DNA of 64,000 nucleotides from Bathymodiolus brooksi (lineage: Eukaryota > Mollusca > Bivalvia > Mytilida > Modiolidae), in contig OY804580.1 in the NCBI GenBank assembly GCA_963680875.1, forward strand, positions 109,681,534 to 109,745,533, given 5' to 3'. The translations under genes and the position numbers were made by a program. Below are positions 48,101 to 49,489 of this stretch, piece by piece; position 1 is the first letter of the stretch; the number at the start of each line of letters is the position of its first letter. Below the pieces are notes generated by a model that ran no database searches, was not told the origin of the DNA, and saw only the letters and a program-made list of their open reading frames with translations.

Positions 48101-48734
48101 AAAATGTTTTATGGTATTCAAAAAATGGCTTGAGACATCAGAAGTTACATTTAAAATGTTAACATTATTAATGACCACCATGGGGTTTAGAGTAATAGCA
48201 GGTAAGTAATAAAACTTTTATGTTAATAGAAATATTAATATCAGTTCATGGGTATACGCTAATATTATAACATGGCTTTTTTCACATCAGTTCCCTTATC
48301 AGCCCTAGGTACTGATAAATTAGCCAGAGAACCAGTAGGCTGGAAGTCTGATATTATGACCAAGTGCTGATGCGAGATCTGATATGAAAAAGACCAGTGA
48401 TATTTTACCATATACTTGGCCCAAGAAGACATTTTTGGGAATTGACGAATTACAATGTGATACCCATTACGGAAAGTCATATGATATATTCCGGAACCGT
48501 CTAATATACATTATTTTTATATCAGCTTGATAAGGTAGTCTTGGGAAATGTCTAATGCATTTCATTAGATTTCAACTTTTATATCACATGGCAACAAAAT
48601 TCGTAATCAACTATTAAGTATAAATATAATTAATAGCAAGCACCTTTTGTGATCTATGATGACTCATATTTTTTTTTATTTTAGAGCACATACAGAAAAA
48701 ATGGATTATAAATTCTCCCTCACAAGTCAACTAA
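11648..48734 (+). CDS. Polycystin-1-like channel gene with C-terminal ZU5/Death-like tail; 27 exons, 5' incomplete, 3 in-frame stops
   Basis: Span of a multi-exon gene; exons are listed separately. The splice phases are consistent through 27 exons, totalling 5,328 nt (1,776 codons). Domain order by codon: GAIN-like region (1-355), first membrane helix (about 405-424), PLAT domain (435-560), four more helices (611-757), helix before the TOP domain (830-850), polycystin TOP domain (868-1,090), channel helices and pore (1,093-1,300), coiled coil (1,340-1,407), ZU5/UPA-like segments (1,408-1,680), Death-like domain (1,681-1,759). Polycystin-1 family proteins are large membrane proteins that pair with polycystin-2 type channels or sense ligands; that role is inferred from family. 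In-frame stops at codons 288, 435 and 726 make a pseudogene, assembly error or RNA recoding possible. An alternative is two adjacent genes, with the ZU5/Death part separate, but no terminal exon for the channel or start exon for the tail is visible. Confidence 0.8.
11945..12271 (+). pseudogene. C-terminal fragment of a retroelement reverse-transcriptase ORF
   Basis: Two adjacent frames encode a recognisable retroelement C-terminus. 11,950-12,056 reads DLYLEFDDSGQFSTQIYDKR, and after a frame change 12,026-12,271 reads YVQQLIRYARASSNYSDFLK and ends IFRYQDLVEIYSVSAE plus a short tail and TAA. The pattern (LYLEFD..G, YDKRDDF, then QLIRYARA..Y.DF..R) is that of reverse-transcriptase-bearing elements widespread in molluscs and cnidarians. 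It is not spliced into the polycystin gene: its phase does not fit either neighbour. The family name is not determined. Confidence 0.65.
12480..12725 (+). repeat. 3' UTR of the retroelement above
   Basis: Sequence such as CCTGTACCAAGTCAGGGTCA and TTGTTCGGAGTTCGGTAATT is repeated, inverted, at 25,640-25,870. It follows the ORF fragment at 12,271 in the expected order, so it is taken as that element's 3' untranslated region. Confidence 0.6.
12985..13050 (-). repeat. SINE tail fragment (type II), inverted
   Basis: GGTGTTTAGCGCCACTTTCA followed by GCAATATTTCAGCTATATCA is the reverse complement of the type II SINE 3' end, preceded by a (TTGA)n tail. Confidence 0.7.
13388..13458 (+). CDS. Polycystin-like gene exon 2 (phase 1 to 0)
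   Basis: Acceptor TTCTTTCAG and a perfect donor GAA/GTAAGT. The only open frame reads DITEMTTDVLQGMKQAKTTM and ends TTVE. It is a helical extracellular segment that joins in phase to both neighbours. Confidence 0.7.
13490..13605 (-). repeat. Dispersed repeat family A, inverted partial copy
   Basis: Shows the reverse complement of the family A 3' end (CCCACTAGTGG, CTGCTTACCCTTCCGGA) joined to the reverse complement of its middle (TTTTGGTCATTGTGTTGTCT); the block between them is deleted. Confidence 0.65.
13870..14045 (-). repeat. tRNA-derived SINE (type I), inverted, partial
   Basis: The reverse complement aligns with the SINE at 14,305-14,672: a GTGCTCGCC head, the GGTCGGGTCAA..CTATAAAATTG block, ATTAAGGAGTAAG and the core GGAGCGACATGTC. 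Confidence 0.65.
14060..14178 (+). repeat. Dispersed repeat family A, 3' part
   Basis: Shows ACTAAAGATCGAGCAACACG, GAACTCAGGTGCTCCGGAAG and the terminal CACCCGTCGTGTTAC typical of family A. Confidence 0.65.
14305..14672 (+). repeat. Full-length tRNA-derived SINE (type I)
   Basis: Head with an A-box-like TAATGGTTGGCG (14,322-14,333) and a B-box GGTTCGAGCCC (14,361-14,371), followed by a central core (GAATCAGAACAATGTGTCC to GACTGTTGTTTCAGTG) and a tail TTCTCGCCATGATATAGCTG ending GGCGTTAAACAACAAACACT. This layout fits the V-SINE-like families of molluscs (RUDI-like, by inference). It is the intact reference for the expanded copy at 59,935-61,560. Confidence 0.75.
14714..14956 (+). CDS. Polycystin-like gene exon 3 (phase 0 to 0)
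   Basis: The acceptor CCATAG at 14,708-14,713 was chosen because the nearer TTCGCAG would put a stop in frame. Reads LEFAVTDAETNLINMVNLML and continues to GFALPFYETF..VSIN before donor GTAAGG. The pattern matches the GAIN-type region of polycystin-1 proteins (hydrophobic strand followed by FxLP). Confidence 0.75.
14981..15080. repeat. 49-bp direct duplication
   Basis: TTGTATATTAACCTGTACGT starts at 14,981 and again at 15,030, with the following 29 bp identical. Confidence 0.85.
15082..15195 (+). repeat. SINE tail fragment (type II)
   Basis: CGGTTTCCTCCACGAATAAA, then ATATAACTGAAATATTGTTG and GTGGCGTTAAATACC, as in the other type II copies. Confidence 0.7.
15885..15960 (-). repeat. SINE tail fragment (type II), inverted
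   Basis: GGGTATTTAACGCCACTTAC followed by AAGTTATAACGTGACAGTCA is a diverged reverse complement of the type II tail. Confidence 0.6.
16228..16735 (+). CDS. Polycystin-like gene exon 4 with in-frame TAA (phase 0 to 1)
   Basis: Acceptor TCTCACAG, donor GAAG/GTAACA. Reads ILTYQVNPYLHV, SSVIKLHVLDKEGKPKKGIQ and onward; this is the GAIN-like beta-sandwich (NPY..., S-V-I-x-L-x-V-x-D-x-x-G). The frame meets TAA at 16,675-16,677 (after ITLSPD) but stays open beyond it for 19 codons (KADGDGTLEKPLVVTASCE) up to a good donor. So the stop is embedded in an exon, not at its end. Confidence 0.8.
16768..16825 (-). repeat. SINE tail fragment (type II), inverted
   Basis: ATGGTGTTTAACGCCACTTT then CAACAATGTTTCAGCTATAT. 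Confidence 0.65.
16985..17245 (+). repeat. Dispersed repeat family B
   Basis: Starts TAAACGTTAGTGACAACCGA, then GGGCAATCAAGAATGGACAA and CCAGAGAAACTGGCAACAT, and ends near TTCTTATAAGACACCCGCC. Other copies: 26,622; 27,205; 30,715; 42,205 and inverted at 36,105 and 62,300. The end resembles the family A end, so A and B are probably related non-autonomous elements of unknown class. Confidence 0.65.
17460..17628 (+). repeat. Dispersed repeat family A
   Basis: GGAAGATACGAAAGAGGTAA, GAAGGACAGACAATACAATG, GATCGAGTAACACGAACCCC and the end GGCACCCGTCGTGTGACTC. Confidence 0.65.
17975..18180. repeat. (ATT)n microsatellite with ATC interruptions, intronic
   Basis: About 200 bp of TTA/ATT triplets interspersed with ATC/ATG. 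It runs directly into the acceptor of the next exon (ATTATTTTTAG), so it supplies that intron's pyrimidine tract. Confidence 0.95.
18184..18243 (+). CDS. Polycystin-like gene exon 5, basic cleavage-like motif (phase 1 to 1)
   Basis: Acceptor TTTTTAG, donor CTAG/GTAAAT. Encodes DDKQDTERRRKKRASGGLSL. RRRKKR followed by A fits a furin/proprotein-convertase site consensus. It lies just before the region where polycystin-1 relatives carry a GPS motif. Skipping this exon would also keep the frame, so it may be alternative. Confidence 0.6.
   Translation: MINKIQREDERNVLVVAYL
18575..18715 (+). repeat. SINE tail fragment (type II)
   Basis: CCGATTTCCTCCACGCATTA, then AAGATATAATTGAAATATTG and ATGGCGAAAAATACC; a diverged copy. 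Confidence 0.6.
18806..18891 (+). CDS. Polycystin-like gene exon 6, degenerate GPS region (phase 1 to 0)
   Basis: Acceptor CTTTGCAG, donor AAT/GTAAAT. Reads VRHQFRTGLLSVKTLEDGSY then NWTSNNKLN. It corresponds in position to the GPS segment of polycystin-1 proteins but has no cysteine and no HLT-type cleavage triad. Confidence 0.65.
19005..19208 (+). repeat. Dispersed repeat family A
   Basis: AAAAAGGACAAAAGGAAAAA, CACAGAAAACTAAAGATTAA and the end CTGCTCCACTAGTGGTACCC; diverged. Confidence 0.6.
19346..20950 (-). mobile_element. Tc1-like DNA transposon, about 1.6 kb
   Basis: Terminal inverted repeats of about 30 bp: ACACAAAGAAAAAAGTTAAG at the left and its inverse CTTAACTTTTTTCTTTGTGT at the right, with TA-rich flanks compatible with TA target duplication. 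It encloses a minus-strand transposase that is broken. It sits in the intron between exons 6 and 7 of the polycystin-like gene, in opposite orientation. Confidence 0.93.
19672..20699 (-). pseudogene. Tc1-like transposase, DD34E, broken
   Basis: The N-terminal part (20,699-20,415) carries a helix-turn-helix DNA-binding region (SFKAIGRQMGYHYTVVSLLV). The C-terminal part (20,337-19,672) has the catalytic triad: WSDESRF, DDNARPHRS and SPDFNPIELIWD, with 34 residues between the second Asp and the Glu. The two halves are in different frames, with a shift near 20,415-20,430. A TGA at 20,403-20,401 also interrupts the C-terminal frame, which is open upstream of 20,337 with RLSTRTVRNHLKSKR. Total length of about 340 codons fits the family. 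It is inactive as read. Confidence 0.93.
21040..21273 (+). CDS. Polycystin-like gene exon 7, first membrane segment (phase 0 to 0)
   Basis: Acceptor TATTTCAG, donor TTG/GTAAGA. Reads ELGADNGKIQFKSSFFGTFS, then MFFIGPTPIDFSKIF and a membrane helix (ALAAIVILIIIFALLTVPLY) followed by RLDR. The PTPIDF/PNPIDF motif just before the first helix is typical of polycystin-1 proteins. Confidence 0.88.
21705..21875 (+). CDS. Polycystin-like gene exon 8, PLAT N-half, opens with TGA (phase 0 to 0)
   Basis: Acceptor GTATTGCAG, donor CAG/GTTTGT. After the first codon it reads SYIPLLDNPNGASIVYYVAV and GKNGSSGTRKLEDGTRQ, the start of a PLAT (LH2) domain. Codon 1 is TGA, where family members commonly have Trp or a bulky residue before xxxPLxDN. 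No other acceptor nearby keeps the phase of the 21,273 donor. Confidence 0.8.
21935..22075 (-). repeat. Dispersed repeat family A, inverted
   Basis: CTTTAGTTTTCTGTGTAATG, TTTTGTAGATCATTATTTGT and the end CCGTTTGGTATCTTCAAACG are reverse complements of the family A body and 5' end. Confidence 0.65.
22076..22638. other. Intron without recognised feature
   Basis: AT-rich intronic sequence between the two PLAT exons; nothing further recognised. Confidence 0.5.
22639..22793 (+). CDS. Polycystin-like gene exon 9, PLAT C-half (phase 0 to 2)
   Basis: Acceptor ACTTTTAG, perfect donor CG/GTAAGT. Reads NFRRGTSSHFEMRL, then LGDLETLQICHDNTDGKTAW and NLRKVTI. This is the PLAT signature (L..L.I.HDN.G....W.L..V.I). 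Confidence 0.9.
23124..23730 (+). CDS. Polycystin-like gene exon 10, membrane helices, in-frame TGA (phase 2 to 0)
   Basis: Acceptor CCTTTGCAG, perfect donor AAG/GTAAGT. Begins RYTFLCGKWLSLNSEDGKTW (end of PLAT), then a linker and helices LWCLVALLFMAMISSAMWY, QLYVGFMSAMIALVPSMIL and FCAYILVFLCVGSSATFVFL. After SLQWGGVKSLE comes TGA (23,671-23,673), and the frame continues MMSFVLAIFQSVIILEPVK to the donor. Polycystin-1 relatives have Trp at this place (E-W before the FFQS helix). Confidence 0.9.
24632..24785 (+). repeat. Dispersed repeat family A, with a G-run
   Basis: GTTTGAGGATACCAAAAGGG, TACAATGGCCAAAAGAAAG followed by a 9-G run, then CACTACAGATTAAGCTACAC. Confidence 0.6.
25056..25170 (+). 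CDS. Polycystin-like gene exon 11 (phase 0 to 1)
   Basis: Acceptor TTTGTAG, donor TTAG/GTAAAC. Reads AILLAILVACLFKKMGTEEL and SNQDDL. It completes the helix begun at the end of exon 10 (EPVK-AILLAILVACLF) and then enters an acidic cytosolic linker, as in polycystin-1. Confidence 0.85.
25640..25872 (-). repeat. 3' UTR copy of the retroelement family, inverted
   Basis: The reverse complement matches 12,480-12,725 along its length (TTGTTCGGAGTTCGGTAATT, CCTGTACCAAGTCAGGGTCA). No coding part is attached. Confidence 0.65.
26265..26370. repeat. GGAGGCTTTTGTCC short repeats with poly-G
   Basis: GGGAGGCTTTTGTCC occurs twice and GGGGCTTTTGTCC once, around a G-run at 26,306-26,327 broken by one T. 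It lies in the intron between exons 11 and 12. Confidence 0.8.
26622..26850 (+). repeat. Dispersed repeat family B
   Basis: AATGTTAGAGAAAACAGAAG, GCAATCAAGAATTGATAATC, CAGAGAAACTGGCAACATAG, GCACACAAGACACAGGATGA. Confidence 0.65.
27205..27445 (+). repeat. Dispersed repeat family B, interrupted
   Basis: AAACGTTAGAAAATACCAAA, GAGACAATCAAAATTGACAC and CCAGAGAATCTGGCAACA, then an insertion, then GGGCACACAAGACGAAGAAA. Confidence 0.6.
27601..27851 (+). CDS. Polycystin-like gene exon 12, helix before TOP domain (phase 1 to 0)
   Basis: Acceptor AAGTATTAG, perfect donor ACT/GTAAGT. Reads DEMETGNTTPIEYPEFPGTE, ARQRAQIDKRLWTKFQTW and a helix LGMLLYVILVALICSHSD, then AYRQN. This is the segment preceding the polycystin channel domain (basic amphipathic stretch, membrane helix, AYxQN). 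Confidence 0.88.
27885..28112 (+). repeat. Dispersed repeat family A, near full length
   Basis: GAGCTTGAAGATACCAAAGG, GGACAGACAACACAATGGCC, AAAACTAAAGATCGAGTAAC and the end GGCACCCGTCGTGTTAATC. Good reference copy; its internal ACAGACAACACAATGGCCAA block is the seed of the 38-bp array at 36.7 kb. Confidence 0.7.
28679..28859 (+). CDS. Polycystin-like gene exon 13, TOP domain start (phase 0 to 1)
   Basis: Acceptor CTCTTACAG, donor CATG/GTATAT. Reads PTSTNEIYDYIKTTYTRAAY, PKWWETED and ends RSRLRQLRVH. The RLRQxRV motif is a hallmark of the polycystin extracellular (TOP) domain. Confidence 0.9.
28860..30426. other. 1.57-kb intron
   Basis: AT-rich intron; apart from an inverted SINE at 30,045-30,230 nothing is recognised. 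Confidence 0.5.
30045..30230 (-). repeat. tRNA-derived SINE (type I), inverted
   Basis: TTCACTGAAATAACAGTCAG, GTAGACATGTCGCTCCACTG and AATACCAATATTGTAATCTT are reverse complements of the SINE core and middle seen at 14,305. Confidence 0.6.
30427..30522 (+). CDS. Polycystin-like gene exon 14, TOP domain (phase 1 to 1)
   Basis: Acceptor AATAATAG, donor ACAT/GTGAGT. Reads GNCSGPEVTRKAVDTCINSF and KKEFEETRNFCT. Three cysteines are present, as expected for the disulfide-bearing TOP domain. Confidence 0.82.
30715..30908 (+). repeat. Dispersed repeat family B
   Basis: AAATGTTAGAGAATGGCCAA, ATCTACAGATACTGCCAACA, GGACACACAAGACGCAGAAC and the end CCTCTTATAAGACACCCACC. Confidence 0.6.
31039..31635 (+). 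CDS. Polycystin-like gene exon 15, TOP domain end and S1-S3 region (phase 1 to 1)
   Basis: Acceptor TATTTCTAG, perfect donor ATAG/GTAAGT. Reads FWREYSETTCFDENEEFQYS, YGPAGYYVDLG, EHDWVDFRTRVLFLDLVTYN and NTRLFSHIKIIFELP, the core polycystin signature (GYxxDL, W-x-D..TR.V...F..YN.N..LF). Helices follow: YLILSFQIIFIIVLIVRFIL and the LEITFGIAAVVCCILRID segment. Confidence 0.95.
31663..32206 (+). repeat. Dispersed repeat family A split by a SINE
   Basis: The 5' part GTTTGAAGATACCAAAGGGG is at 31,667; the body resumes after 32,015 (GACGATACAATGGCCAACAG, AGTAGCACGAACTCCACTAA) and ends CACTAGTGGCACCGGGCGTG. The inserted SINE lies between. Confidence 0.7.
31703..31985 (-). repeat. Full-length tRNA-derived SINE (type II), inverted
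   Basis: In reverse: a head GGTGGCTCAATGAGCTAGGT, a B-box matching the inverse of GGGCGCGAACC (31,897-31,907), a body with ACCAGTTGCTTGCCCATGGT, and the tail ATGATATAGTTGAAATATTG ending GACGTTAGACACAATAAATC. CAGAAGCTGTAAATCGA just before it and CAGAAGCCGTAAATCGA at about 32,013 look like a target-site duplication, though about 30 bp separate the right copy from the SINE head. Confidence 0.8.
32737..32850. repeat. Hairpin (foldback/MITE-like) element
   Basis: Arms AAGGAATATTTGAAATTGTT GAACAGGCTATAC and the inverse at 32,818-32,850 pair over 33 bp with one mismatch, around a 48-bp loop. Confidence 0.9.
33069..33611 (+). CDS. Polycystin-like gene exon 16, S4-S6 and pore (phase 1 to 1)
   Basis: Acceptor TATTTTAG, donor GCTT/GTAAGT. 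Reads GRYVSFELVRIYDTAYQSCL, helix LAAVLFIITLDLLKPLEF, helix AFMFIISLELIAFAALLYL, pore stretch LLLALLGMMTYDDEKFDG, helix FTFSMT..VNVFIVLLTISF and NDVKAG. Order and spacing match the last helices of a polycystin channel; the pore loop differs from the usual LLGDFxF. Reading past the donor runs into a hairpin element and gives a false extension to 33,829. Confidence 0.93.
33636..33822. repeat. Long hairpin element next to a splice donor
   Basis: The left arm CAGTTATTTAATGGGAGTGC and its right-arm inverse GCACTCCCATTAAATAACAG pair over about 90 bp with some mismatches and almost no loop. It begins 25 bp after the exon 16 donor. Confidence 0.92.
34051..34126. repeat. 15-bp repeat GGCAATAGAACACCA, 5 copies
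   Basis: Units start at 34,051, 34,066, 34,081, 34,096 and 34,111; later ones are variant. GGCAATAGAACAC also occurs in the tip of the hairpin at 33,740, which suggests a common source. Confidence 0.9.
34200..35460. other. Intron without recognised coding feature
   Basis: AT-rich; holds a short (AT)n run near 34,402-34,420. No exon or known element recognised. Confidence 0.5.
35461..35504 (+). CDS. Polycystin-like gene exon 17, coiled coil start (phase 1 to 0)
   Basis: Acceptor ATATTTTCAG, donor TGT/GTATGT. Reads YTKVGINKMEELQEC. Short, but its phase fits both neighbours, and it links KMLEWMRDRFCFA to the coiled coil. Confidence 0.6.
35858..35965 (-). repeat. SINE tail fragment (type II), inverted
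   Basis: GTGCTTAACGCCACTTTCAA, then ATATACCGTGACGGTCAATT and ACCGGAGTGCACGGAGAAAA. Confidence 0.65.
36031..36115. repeat. 28-bp tandem repeat, 3 copies
   Basis: AACACTATTTCACTACTCCA plus CCTGGGTT is repeated three times. It is unrelated in sequence to the 28-bp array at the window start. Confidence 0.92.
36105..36280 (-). repeat. Dispersed repeat family B, inverted
   Basis: CAAACCAGGTTTTTGGTTCG, TCTTGATTGTCCATCTTGAA and GTTCGGTTTTCTCTAACGTT are reverse complements of family B. Confidence 0.65.
36358..36518 (+). CDS. Polycystin-like gene exon 18, coiled coil (phase 0 to 2)
   Basis: Acceptor TTTCAATAG, donor TACAT/GTATGT. Reads LEKLQRLTTKIKRNELNQQK, LTAKMMIKMIQLGQYRTKL. Leu/Ile/Met recur at heptad positions, so a cytosolic coiled coil is likely; polycystins use such coils to pair with partners. 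Confidence 0.7.
36562..40505 (+). repeat. Dispersed repeat family A copy expanded by an internal satellite
   Basis: Begins AATTTGAAGATACCAAAGGA (36,565) and ends with the family A 3' body (AAAACTAAAGATCGAGGAAC, CCCCATTAAAAACCGGGGAT) at about 40,445-40,500. The part between is the 38-bp array. Confidence 0.85.
36690..40411. repeat. 38-bp satellite, about 97 units
   Basis: The unit is CAGACAACACAATGACCAAA plus AGAAAAAGTACAAAAGAA. Left of about 38,580 units with TAAAAGTAC recur; right of it the array is more uniform, with GAGAACAC and AAAAATTAC variants. The unit equals the internal block of family A (compare 27,935-27,970). 38 is not a multiple of 3 and the minus strand of the unit has no stop in any frame, so all three minus frames stay open for hundreds of codons (up to 733). 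These frames encode a 38-residue Phe/Cys/Leu-rich period and are not taken as genes. Confidence 0.97.
40636..40850 (+). repeat. tRNA-derived SINE (type I)
   Basis: Head ATTGGTTAGTGTGCTCCC, B-box GGATTCGATCC (40,689-40,699), GGTCGGGTCAAACCAGACTA, then a diverged body without the usual core end. Confidence 0.65.
41120..41306 (+). CDS. Polycystin-like gene exon 19, beta-rich cytosolic segment (phase 2 to 0)
   Basis: Acceptor GCATTACAG, donor AAG/GTTTGT. Reads IFGFNSSGETLVILTIPTLS, AVEIDVTCHLVPN and on to TFEFSTPDNHVLK. The phase matches the coiled-coil exon across the 4.6-kb intron that holds the satellite. Beta-strand-rich; taken as the start of the ZU5/UPA-like region. Confidence 0.65.
41370..41500 (-). 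repeat. Dispersed repeat family A, inverted, deleted
   Basis: GTAACACGACCGGTGCAACT, GAAACACCTGAGTTCACCTC and CTGATTACCCCTTTGATTTT match the two ends of family A in reverse. Confidence 0.6.
41501..42200. other. Intron without recognised feature
   Basis: AT-rich sequence between exons 19 and 20; nothing recognised. Confidence 0.5.
42205..42345 (+). repeat. Dispersed repeat family B, short copy
   Basis: GAAAACCGAAGGGGCAATAA, AGAATGGACACGGATAACTT, then ACACGAACCCCACCAAAATA and the end GTCATCTTATATTGTCTTAT. Confidence 0.6.
42386..42496 (+). CDS. Polycystin-like gene exon 20 (phase 0 to 0)
   Basis: Acceptor CTGTTTACAG, donor AAG/GTATTT. Reads GSLLIEILDTANHGKVYNQV, VTRYTPDSSWEAQIGYK. It looks like the strand-rich second half of a ZU5/UPA unit (E...W). 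Confidence 0.65.
43022..43234 (+). CDS. Polycystin-like gene exon 21, ZU5-like (phase 0 to 0)
   Basis: Acceptor TATTTTTCAG, donor AGG/GTAAGC. Reads TNSGVQSSYTQIPFNFAAMH, then AWKPFETYQVPREGGTAYPS and DPGARISFKENSFRETCTIS. The series F.V..EGG....DP...ISF...SF.E...I.L is the pattern of ZU5 domains in ankyrin, UNC5 and PIDD-type proteins. Confidence 0.72.
43307..43497 (+). repeat. Dispersed repeat family A
   Basis: GACTTTGAAGATACCAAAGA, GAGAAAACACAATGGCCAAA, ACAAACAACGATCTACAAAA and the end CTGCTCCACCAGTGACACCC. Confidence 0.65.
43852..44008. repeat. Family A copy followed by an inverted family A end
   Basis: GTGTGAAGATACCAAATGGG at 43,856 and its inverse GATTCTGATTACCCTTTTGG with TATCTTCAAGCTCTTCTT at 43,968-44,005 frame a deleted body ending ACCCGTCGTGTTACTCTTGT. 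Confidence 0.65.
44082..44196 (+). CDS. Polycystin-like gene exon 22, ZU5/UPA-like (phase 0 to 1)
   Basis: Acceptor TTCCTTGTAG, donor TCAG/GTAACT. Reads TMLGDVASVLNVVLDIPPTK, PMQVQLPEIATN. The LDI.P..P..V.LP pattern is where ZU5 passes into UPA in related signalling proteins. Confidence 0.7.
44608..44725 (+). CDS. Polycystin-like gene exon 23, UPA-like (phase 1 to 2)
   Basis: Acceptor ATTTACAG, donor TCTTG/GTATGT. Reads EHPAEYSIAVRHGPEDEWEM, LNSVLTKREEEFDFSVTKSW; the pattern x-V-x-x-G-x-x-x-x-W followed by a strand (F.F.V..SW) suits a UPA-like beta-sandwich. Confidence 0.7.
45174..45216 (+). CDS. Polycystin-like gene exon 24 (phase 2 to 0)
   Basis: Acceptor CATTCCAG, donor AGG/GTAAAT. Reads WSNLEITVKNSKIMR. 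Completes the Trp codon split across the intron. Confidence 0.6.
45258..45435 (+). repeat. Dispersed repeat family A with duplicated 5' end
   Basis: GAAGATACCAAACGGGGCAG and GAAGATACCAAAGGGGGCAG lie 45 bp apart in tandem, then ACAGATAACACAATGTTCAA and AAAACTAAAGATCGAGCACC. Confidence 0.65.
46040..46070 (+). CDS. Polycystin-like gene exon 25, micro-exon (phase 0 to 1)
   Basis: Acceptor TTATTTTCAG, perfect donor TACG/GTAAGT. Encodes IDDFNYNSHY in 31 bp. Both borders are consensus and the phase fits both neighbours. Confidence 0.6.
46747..46908. repeat. Hairpin (foldback/MITE-like) element
   Basis: The left arm CAGAATGTGTTTTGAGTTTT and right arm AAAACTCAAAACACATTCTG are exact inverses; pairing continues to about 70 bp per arm with mismatches. 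Its centre is GGATAAAAT-type sequence. Confidence 0.9.
47046..47074. repeat. Poly-G tract
   Basis: A run of about 23 G, one A, then 5 G, in the intron between exons 25 and 26. G-quadruplex formation is possible. Confidence 0.95.
47405..47595 (+). repeat. Dispersed repeat family A
   Basis: AAAGTGTGAAGATGGTAAAA, GGGTAATCAGAGGAACAGAA, GGGGTGAACTCAGGTGCTCC, and a diverged end GGAAACCCCCGCGG. Confidence 0.6.
47965..48201 (+). CDS. Polycystin-like gene exon 26, Death-like domain (phase 1 to 1)
   Basis: Acceptor GTTTGTGTAG, perfect donor GCAG/GTAAGT. Reads DINLLKAFVMVSKLREVAI, then CWRKMAQLLNIAEEEIDQ, FMVFKKWLE and a last helix TFKMLTLLMTTMGFRVIA. The W..MA..L.I...EID.., then ....KW...., then L...L...G.R..A pattern is that of the Death fold (six helices, about 80 residues), which mediates homotypic signalling contacts. 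Confidence 0.75.
48685..48734 (+). CDS. Polycystin-like gene exon 27, terminal (phase 1 to stop)
   Basis: Acceptor TTTATTTTAG. Reads EHIQKKWIINSPSQVN then TAA (48,732-48,734). It follows the Death-like exon in phase and ends the gene. ATTAAA at 49,022-49,027 is one possible polyadenylation signal. Confidence 0.65.
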
Positions 48735-49489
48735 TTCTTCAATCGAAAAATATTGATTTCATAAAACAGCAAAGAGCCACAAGTAGTACAATTGAAAATT
48801 AAGATGCATCCAATTCTATCCTGTTACTCACAAGTATAGATACAAGTAAATGAACGGAGGATTGTCTTGTCACCATGTTCCTTGTAAAAGTATCTGTGAT
48901 GAAACGTTTTATATGAGGTGATTCACATTTTGTAATGAATGTTTCAAAGATGTTACATTGTTATGATGAATCGGTCGAGAGAAATGCATCTGTGGCATGG
49001 CATAGAGAAACAGAAATGCCAATTAAAATGTTACTGCGCATACGTGCGTGTGACGCATGAGGACAGACTTGTAATTGCTGCATAATATGTATATTAACAT
49101 TATTTGTAGTAATATAGAAAGTATTATTTTATAATTTTATATCGAGAAAGAAAGATAAATATTCTTGTATGAAATGATTCGTGTGTAGCTATTTTTCATT
49201 TATCAAGTTTATTTATTTAAAGTGGTTCTGTTTTATTTATTCAAGATGGTAAACCAAATATCTGGTATTTGATTAGAGCACATTTTAGTTTGTTTTAATC
49301 CCACACATTTATTTGAGGGGTGGGGTCTAATGGTTTAGACATGAGATCGGCCATATTAGGTACCATTATATAGGCATTATTTGTCCAATGAGGTAGAGAT
49401 TACCACTACATGGGATGGATACTCACAAACCACTAGTGGTTTTCACATATGTTTGCAAGAAAAACATTTCTAATTGCATAAAATGATGT
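48735..49489. other. 3' UTR and spacer between gene end and satellite
   Basis: AT-rich, no further exon recognised. Probably the 3' UTR of the polycystin-like gene, of unknown length. Confidence 0.45.
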
